From contig CAWFAS010000005.1 in the NCBI GenBank assembly GCA_963813895.1, positions 124,001 through 188,000 of the forward strand: DNA of 64,000 nt. The letters are read 5' to 3'. Positions within the stretch are counted from its first letter, which is position 1. Each line of letters opens with the position of its first letter. The notes under the pieces were generated by a model, which saw only the letters and a list, made by a program, of their open reading frames with translations, had not been told where the DNA came from and ran no database searches. A program made the position numbers and the translations under genes. This stretch comes from DASZWJ01 sp963813895. Its GTDB lineage: Bacteria > Pseudomonadota > Gammaproteobacteria > JAURND01. Of this stretch, positions 54,685 through 64,000 are shown piece after piece.

Positions 54685-54763
54685 GCTGTCATCCTGAACG
54701 GAGTGAAGGATCTCCATGAAGTGCCACTAGACGGAGATCCTTCACTCCGTTCAGGATGACAGC
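54685..54763. repeat. palindromic intergenic element, family F
   Basis: Perfect arms of about 31 bases (GCTGTCATCCTGAACGGAGT onward, mirrored to 54763) surround about 17 bases. A degenerate trace occurs at 8820-8860. It lies between ltaE and the HIT gene and supplies an apparent ATG at 54775 just after its right arm. Confidence 0.9.
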
Positions 54764-54813
54764 TTGATAATGGGATGTTTGTCGCTAAAGAAATATTTAA
54801 TGGGCGAGAAATA

Positions 54814-55248
54814 ATGCGTTTACCATTGGTTGATTGTGATGCCTGTCTTGGGGTTTGGCCAAAGACTGATAACCTGATTTTGGAATTATCTGAAAGCTAC
54901 GCCTATCTGCATGAAGATCAATTTTTTCCTGGTTGGACAGTTCTGGTGTTAAAACGTCACGCAACTGAGCTATTTCAATTGTCTGAGATTGAACGTAATC
55001 AATTGATGCTAGAAGTTAGTATAGTTGCTACAACCTTGAAAGAAGTTTTTGCGGCGGAAAAAATAAATTATGCCTTACTAGGCAATGTTCTGCCCCATAT
55101 CCATTGGCATGTCATCCCCAGGCTGTGTACTGATCCTGCTTTACGTGAGGCTCCTTTCGCTATACCACATGCAACGTTGCATCTGGACTTCGCTGAGCGC
55201 ACCGAACGTTTACAAATGATTAGAGAGGCAATTCAAAATAAAATCTAG
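54814..55248 (+). CDS. HIT family hydrolase
   Basis: 144 residues from ATG 54814 (MRLPLVDCDACLGVWPKTDN). An in-frame ATG at 54775 would add 13 residues, but it lies next to the repeat and these residues are not typical. The histidine triad is HIHWHVIPR, preceded by YALLGNVLPH. HIT proteins hydrolyse or transfer nucleoside phosphates (for example adenosine-phosphoramidate or diadenosine polyphosphates). This branch, with FFPGWTVLVLKRHATELFQL, resembles the Ap4A-hydrolase-like group; the exact substrate is unknown. Confidence 0.9.
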   Translation: MRLPLVDCDACLGVWPKTDNLILELSESYAYLHEDQFFPGWTVLVLKRHATELFQLSEIERNQLMLEVSIVATTLKEVFAAEKINYALLGNVLPHIHWHVIPRLCTDPALREAPFAIPHATLHLDFAERTERLQMIREAIQNKI

Positions 55249-55326
55249 CAACCAACTCAGATACTACGGATTGATTACTATATTCAGTCTAATGCTTATT
55301 TGAAGTTAGGGGATTGTTGCTTACTC

Positions 55327-55410
55327 CGTCGTCCCGCGGCTTGTCCGCGGGATCCGGAAATGAGGTTTCTAGTAGATTTTTTTGGATTTCTGGACAAGCC
55401 GCGGGGCGAT
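55327..55410. repeat. palindromic intergenic element, family B, degenerate copy 4
   Basis: The left arm (CGTCGTCCCGCGGCTTGTCC) is intact. The right arm (TGGACAAGCCGCGGGGCGAT) has lost the BamHI-like GGATCCCGC segment and carries substitutions, so the hairpin is much weaker than in the other three copies. Confidence 0.8.
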
Positions 55411-55454
55411 GGGACTTGGCTGGCTATAGCGTGAGCAATCAGGTTAGGGGTTTT

Positions 55455-56096
55455 TTACTCTTCGTAATTTTTTCGGGTCTGGGCCAAAGTTCCTATAATC
55501 TTATCTTTCTCTGTCATTAAGGTCATTTTGAACCGTTCGAAATCTGGGCTAGTTGGTTTGAGATAGTGATCCGGGCCATCAAGGATAAGTTGTCGAAAAA
55601 CAACTTCTGGGTAATTTTCCAGTTTAACGACCACAAAGCTGCGATCTTTTGGGGTTCGAATGGGATCAATTATAAGCAAGGTATCCTTAGGAAACTGTGG
55701 TTCCATAGAGGCATCTTTCATGGTTAATGCAAAGGCTTGCTCGCCGACAGCGGCATCTGTGAATAGTGTTTTATCTGTTTCCCGCACTTCTAATTCCATT
55801 GAAGCGGCTTCTTCCCAATTGCGTATGGGAATTTCTAACCAGCCCGTGACTTGGGGATTATGGGGCTCCAACCAGAGAATGGGCTCTAAACCCTTTAACT
55901 GTGCCACACTAATATTAAAGAAATCAGCGATAGGCTCTAAAGATGAACGATGGGGATTAGCAGTTGCGCCAGTCAAAATCCGTGAAATAGTAGGCTGAGG
56001 TAAATTAAGTTGCCGCGCGAGCTCAGTAGCGCGTAAGCGGCGCTTAAACAATAAACGAGTCAAAATTTCGCTGATAGGCAAGGTGGCAGTTGTCAT
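55455..56096 (-). CDS. S24/C2-like phage-type repressor
   Basis: 213 residues. The N-terminal HTH is RATELARQLNLPQPTISRIL. The C-terminal peptidase-S24 domain follows a linker (about 120-210) and has the nucleophile region ALTMKDASMEPQFPKDTLLI. The strand where LexA and P22 C2 have the catalytic Lys reads PEVVFRQLILDG, so Lys is replaced by Arg. If this alignment is right, RecA-stimulated self-cleavage would be weak or absent. It is divergent from the LuxR-type gene across 567 bases containing repeated ATTGATAA sites. It is a stand-alone regulator, with no other prophage gene nearby. Confidence 0.85.
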   Translation of the reverse strand: MTTATLPISEILTRLLFKRRLRATELARQLNLPQPTISRILTGATANPHRSSLEPIADFFNISVAQLKGLEPILWLEPHNPQVTGWLEIPIRNWEEAASMELEVRETDKTLFTDAAVGEQAFALTMKDASMEPQFPKDTLLIIDPIRTPKDRSFVVVKLENYPEVVFRQLILDGPDHYLKPTSPDFERFKMTLMTEKDKIIGTLAQTRKNYEE

Positions 56097-56663
56097 AATG
56101 CATTAACCATAGCAATGATTTATTTTTACAGGGAGGTTTTCACTTTATTTTTTTCATTGTTCCACAAACAAATAAAAAATGCAAATAGTTAATTTGAGGT
56201 AACTTTGTTTCTAAGTTTCCTGGTGGTGGGGCACTGGAGTCTGAAATTACTCGGAAAACTACTAAACAGAGGTAATTGGAAATGCAGAAGAAGACGCTCA
56301 TTATTAGTCATCTCAGTCACTTTATGCCACGTTTACTTAGAATAATTTCAAATAGTAATTTATCGAATGAATATTAAAGGAAATAAATTTCATTTAATTG
56401 ATAAATAATGTTCTTAGGTGCATAAAAACACAAAGAAAACACTGAATTTTGCTTGACAACAATTGATAAAACGCATACCGTATTTAAACAAAATTGATAA
56501 ATGCTTTGCTGTAGGGTCAGAGAAGGAGCCTAGGTTTTCGAAGGAATTCTATTGACTCTATTCTTTGCTGACAAACTATTTGCGAATAAAACTAATGCAG
56601 TCTTTTTTTCCACAGTGAACTTATGGCTGTGCTATAACTTAAACATTTAAAAGCAGGGCAAAA
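56097..56663. promoter_or_regulatory. regulatory region between the S24 repressor and the LuxR-type gene
   Basis: The 567 bases hold no gene. The octamer ATTGATAA occurs three times in the same orientation: 56397-56404, 56462-56469 and 56493-56500. TTGACA at 56453-56458 with TACCGT at 56476-56481 (spacer 17) is a possible promoter reading toward the LuxR-type gene; two of the octamers flank its -10. A regulator site is plausible. The divergent S24 repressor is the obvious candidate but this is inference. Confidence 0.5.
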
Positions 56664-56942
56664 ATGGAACAAATTGCTAAAAAAGGTAAAATTAAATTCA
56701 CTCATCGGGAATCTCAGTGCCTGGCGTTACTGTTGTATGGCAAAACAACAAAAGAAATCGCGGATATTTTATGTCTTTCCCCGCGTACTATAGGCTTTTA
56801 TGTAAACAATATTAAGCAAAAAGCAGGTTTAAATAAAAAAGCAATCCTGCTCAAGGAATTAAAAACAGATCAGTTTAAAGAGAAATACGAGCTTACAGGC
56901 AATCCATTTTTCCTGGCTCAGGAAGAAATCTCCCAGCGATAA
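56664..56942 (+). CDS. orphan LuxR-type HTH protein, short
   Basis: 92 residues, nearly all a LuxR/FixJ-type HTH: FTHRESQCLALLLYGKTTKE then IADILCLSPRTIGFYVNNIK. There is no sensory domain. It resembles the C-terminal half of the protein at 12258-12656 (ILxLSxRTIxFYVxNxK in both). The ribosome site is GCAGGG before ATG 56664. The targets are unknown. The divergent S24 repressor may control it. Confidence 0.87.
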   Translation: MEQIAKKGKIKFTHRESQCLALLLYGKTTKEIADILCLSPRTIGFYVNNIKQKAGLNKKAILLKELKTDQFKEKYELTGNPFFLAQEEISQR

Positions 56943-57013
56943 ATAAAAACCAATTGCCAAACCAATCGCGAGCATATCAGCTAAACCGTCCTAATCGCTA
57001 ATTATGTTGCAAA

Positions 57014-57355
57014 TCAGGGTCGACAGCCATTATTAAGTTTTAGCGCCTGCATAGCCTGCTTCTCTTTTGCGGCTAACTCTGAAGCTAAAGTGAATCCCAC
57101 TAGGTATGCATCTTCTTGGGTGAGATACTGTAGTAGCTTTTTATTAAATGCAAAATGCTTTGCGGTAAGAGTTATAAATTTAGTTGATCCTTGTTTACAG
57201 ATTTGAAACCGGGTTTCATTTGAGTGTTCATCAAACTCCTGGGTCATAATTTTACATTTAAATTGGCCAGCTCTTATTCCTAGAGTATGACGGTTCAATT
57301 CCTTTAGTTGTTTGAAAAAATGAATCAAAATCTTAAATAATGAGGCAAGCATCAT
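57014..57355 (-). CDS. hypothetical protein
   Basis: 113 residues from ATG 57355, with GGAG seven bases upstream. It begins with a hydrophobic, amphipathic stretch (MMLASLFKILIHFFKQLKEL), followed by a probable alpha/beta part (FKCKIMTQEFDEHSNETRFQ) and a helical end (DAYLVGFTLASELAAKEKQA). Codon use and the ribosome site look genuine. I recognise no family. Convergent with the LuxR-type gene. Confidence 0.6.
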   Translation of the reverse strand: MMLASLFKILIHFFKQLKELNRHTLGIRAGQFKCKIMTQEFDEHSNETRFQICKQGSTKFITLTAKHFAFNKKLLQYLTQEDAYLVGFTLASELAAKEKQAMQALKLNNGCRP

Positions 57356-57614
57356 TGATTAGCTCCAAAAGTTGACCTTCTTACCCTATCCCAGTTTGCA
57401 ACAATGTCTCCGATCAAATATCACGGTATGATATTTCTATGAGATACAATAGCGATTTGGGCTTCGTAGTAAGATTGGGTTATTGCTTAAAATTGATATT
57501 ATGAAGATGAAAGTCTTAGAAAAGCATCCGTAAAATTTACTGAAGTAAAATTTAATATATTTTTCATCATTAAGGAGTGTTGAGGGAAAATTTCACCAAT
57601 AGTTTATAGCCAAC

Positions 57615-57836
57615 CTAAACCATTACTTCAGACATTTGCATCAACACTTTCTCCACAGGAAGCCCAGTATGGTATGTGATCATCCTGCTTGCTCGCGTGG
57701 CCCTTGTATCTCTTAATTTAAGTTCCACCATTAGAGTATAGAACCAAACCCCATATGTTAAATATTGGTTAGTGTGGTGGTTTTTGCCACATTGACTGCT
57801 ATAATAATTTAAGAAGATACGCATGGGTCTATCCAT
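57615..57836 (-). CDS. possible small gene or gene fragment
   Basis: 73 codons from ATG 57836, ending RMITYHTGLPVEKVLMQMSE. The C-terminal part has a weak resemblance to helix-turn-helix regulators. There is no ribosome site that I can see, and the surroundings (57356-58060) are otherwise empty. It may be a remnant of a larger gene or chance. Confidence 0.25.
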   Translation of the reverse strand: MDRPMRIFLNYYSSQCGKNHHTNQYLTYGVWFYTLMVELKLRDTRATRASRMITYHTGLPVEKVLMQMSEVMV

Positions 57837-58027
57837 TAAATGTATTAACCTTATGAATTATGAGCACATTTTATATGTTTAAAAACTAAGTTAAGATTTG
57901 TTGAAAATATCCTTGTTTTATTTCTCAATTACCTGTATCTTCCCTTTCCTCGGTTGAGGTTGGTGGTCTGATTTGAAGTGCGGTCATACCCCAAAGTCTG
58001 GGTTAATCTGCCAAGTAAGGCACCCTG

Positions 58028-58088
58028 AAAAAATAAAAGTAAAATTTTTTCAAAAATAGGTTGACATTGCCAGGCAAGTCGTTAAAAT
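58028..58088 (+). promoter_or_regulatory. rRNA operon promoter with UP-like element
   Basis: TTGACA at 58061-58066 and TAAAAT at 58083-58088 with a 16-base spacer, followed by a GC-rich discriminator (GACCCTCCC). Upstream, 58028-58058 is an A/T-rich tract like an rrn UP element. This is the best promoter in the window and fits strong growth-controlled transcription of the operon. Confidence 0.85.
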
Positions 58089-58150
58089 GACCCTCCCTTG
58101 TGATGAACAAGACAACAAAATAAGCTCCTTTATAAGGGGTTTGCAGTATC

Positions 58151-58162
58151 GCTCTTTAACAA
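58151..58162 (+). promoter_or_regulatory. boxA antitermination site in the rrn leader
   Basis: GCTCTTTAACAA matches the NusB-S10 boxA consensus. It lies about 60 bases after the promoter and 165 bases before the 16S gene. A second copy precedes the 23S gene. Confidence 0.85.
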
Positions 58163-58326
58163 TTTATACAGCCAAAAAAAAGCAATTTGTGTGGGTACTC
58201 GTGTCGGTGTGATGGTTACAACCAAAACAATCGATGTGAGAAGACCTTACAATTTCTTGTGAGTGATTCGATAGCATCGAGCCAAAACTATATCAGATAT
58301 CGTAAGATATTTGATAATCAAAACTT

Positions 58327-59871
<1,545 letters not shown>

Positions 59872-59972
59872 CTATAAGTATGATCGTAAGTGTCACATGA
59901 TTGCACTGATGAAGGTGCTCACACTAAATTGCTTTGTGAGATCTAGACGAAGTTAACAGTAGCTGACAGAAT

Positions 59973-60049
<77 letters not shown>

Positions 60050-60092
60050 TTAAAGTTAGAATCATGGATCGAATCCTACGATACATTCGAAA

Positions 60093-60168
60093 GGGGCCAT
60101 AGCTCAGCTGGGAGAGCACCTGCTTTGCAAGCAGGGGGTCGTCGGTTCGATCCCGACTGGCTCCACCA
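60093..60168 (+). tRNA. tRNA-Ala (TGC anticodon)
   Basis: 76 nt with encoded CCA. The acceptor stem GGGGCCA pairs with TGGCTCC (one wobble pair); the anticodon TGC is at 60126-60128 in CTTTGCAAG; the T-arm has GGTTCGATCC. It follows tRNA-Ile by 43 bases in the spacer. Confidence 0.97.
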
Positions 60169-60262
60169 GATTAATAAAAGTTCTTTAAGTTTTTAGTTGT
60201 AACGAAAGGTTGTGTCTGGTATAAAACACATTCTTTATCGAAAATCACATCTGTGGTTTTTA

Positions 60263-60275
60263 TGCTCTTTAACAA
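60263..60275 (+). promoter_or_regulatory. boxA site in the 16S-23S spacer
   Basis: TGCTCTTTAACAA is a perfect boxA, about 160 bases before the 23S gene, equivalent to the spacer boxA of E. coli rrn operons. Confidence 0.85.
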
Positions 60276-60436
60276 TTTAGTGATGTAGAAAGACGCAAAC
60301 GCTGTCTGAGTTTTTTATGTGAGAAATTCAGATGGGGTATATTGTATCTAAATACGAGTTTTAAAATATTTAACCTCAAATAAGTGATTCTGCTAAAGTA
60401 TTTATACTTTAAGAGAAAAACTACTTTGGGTTATAT

Positions 60437-63360
<2,924 letters not shown>

Positions 63361-63635
63361 TATAACACCAAAGTGGTTTTGGCTCCTATCTGATTTATTT
63401 TAGATAGTTGAAAAAATCTTGGTGAAGTTAAGCAAAATATTTTAAATAACGAATTCTACATCACTTAAATTGTATTTGAAGGTTATCCTGATTAATTTTT
63501 AGGATATCCTGAGGGTATTCTTAAGCGGAGTTACAATAATTCCGTTTAAGAAAACTTCAAACTCTTCTTAAAAAGAAGAGAGATTAAAAATAATTTACAA
63601 TTTACCTTTTTGACAGATTTTTTCTGTCTGCCGTC

Positions 63636-63753
63636 TTCCTGGCGGCCATAGCGAGCGGGTACCACCTGACCCCATTCCGAACTCAGAAGTGAAAACGCTC
63701 AGCGCCGATGATAGTGTGGGGTCTCCCCATGTGAAAGTAGGACACCGCCAGGA
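63636..63753 (+). rRNA. rrf: 5S ribosomal RNA
   Basis: About 118 nt. TTCCTGGCGGCCATAGCG pairs its first ten bases with the 3' CCGCCAGGA. The conserved ACCCCATTCCGAACTCAGAA and GTGTGGGGTCTCCCCATGTG are present. It ends just before a T-run. The spacer 63361-63635 after 23S holds no other gene. Confidence 0.95.
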
Positions 63754-63767
63754 TTTTTTATGTGATT

Positions 63768-63799
63768 ATCCCGTAGCTATTCGAATATTGCTGCGGGAT
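63768..63799. terminator. palindrome after the rrn operon, possible terminator
   Basis: A nearly perfect 32-base palindrome (ATCCCGTAGC and GCTGCGGGAT around TATTCGAATATT) starts 15 bases after the 5S gene. A T6 run stands before it (63754-63759) rather than after it, so classical Rho-independent termination is only partly supported. The remaining bases to 64000 show no gene. Confidence 0.45.
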
Positions 63800-64000
63800 T
63801 CACTCTTAGCTTAATATACCCTCCTCCATGGATCAACTTTAGTTAATGGATTTATCTTTCAGCATCATTATTAAAAGTTGCATTCATCAATAATAAAAAC
63901 TCTGTATTAACCCGTTTGCTTTAAAATAAAAAATAAAACCAATAATCTTTGTACTAATACACTTTTAACCAGCCTAAATTTAAGAATTCTGGGATATATA

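Overview
The window looks like a chromosomal segment of a host-associated gammaproteobacterium of the order Legionellales, most like the Coxiellaceae (Rickettsiella/Diplorickettsia/Coxiella type). The reasons are AT-rich DNA, gammaproteobacterial rRNA and housekeeping gene order, Sel1-repeat proteins, an IcmC/DotE-like type IVB secretion protein, orphan LuxR-type HTH proteins, and many palindromic intergenic elements. The genus is an inference from gene content. I could not compare the 16S with a database.

Layout. 1-6280 (minus) is one giant gene that runs off the left edge, with Sel1 repeats and PPR-like repeats. 6525-7243 is a Phd/YefM-PIN toxin-antitoxin pair with its own promoter and a palindromic operator. 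7650-10388 (minus) holds two related Ser-rich proteins, one with Sel1 repeats, that share an N-terminal module and a duplicated 5' region. 10618-14727 carries phosphofructokinase, a LuxR-type HTH protein and arginine decarboxylase. 15153-16883 (minus) encodes the IcmC/DotE-like protein. 17072-20085 has smpB, ratA-rnfH, a GIY-YIG protein and a nucleotidyltransferase-HEPN fusion. 20350-24742 (minus) is the classical rpmH-rnpA-yidD-yidC-mnmE block. 25164-28478 has comM, ubiK and metK.

28582-36042 is the complete F1Fo ATP synthase operon, atpIBEFHAGDC, followed by glmU and tyrS. The three large F1 genes atpA, atpG and atpD each read in two or three pieces because of four single-base insertions. 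Removing one base at each site restores products of canonical length.

39200-48634 holds a small secreted Cys-containing protein, acs, a small repeat protein, a methyltransferase pseudogene with two in-frame stops, a VIT1/CCC1-like transporter, a YdjM-like membrane protein, a LonB-like protease and a small two-gene operon with a double palindromic operator. 48636-53387 (minus) is a complete MacAB-TolC-like tripartite efflux operon. 53517-57355 holds threonine aldolase, a HIT protein, an S24/C2-like repressor, a second orphan LuxR-type HTH protein and an unknown gene. 58061-63753 is an rRNA operon (16S, tRNA-Ile, tRNA-Ala, 23S, 5S) with a strong promoter and two boxA sites.

The most unusual feature is the load of long inverted repeats between genes: at least eight sequence families, four of them in two to four copies. 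Two are MITE-like elements of about 285 bp with their own target-site duplications. One of these sits exactly on the stop codon of the IcmC-like gene, and the other has landed inside another repeat. One copy of another family lies between atpB and atpE inside the ATP synthase operon. Several apparent upstream start codons (tyrS, the HEPN fusion, the HIT protein) lie in or next to these elements and are probably artefacts.
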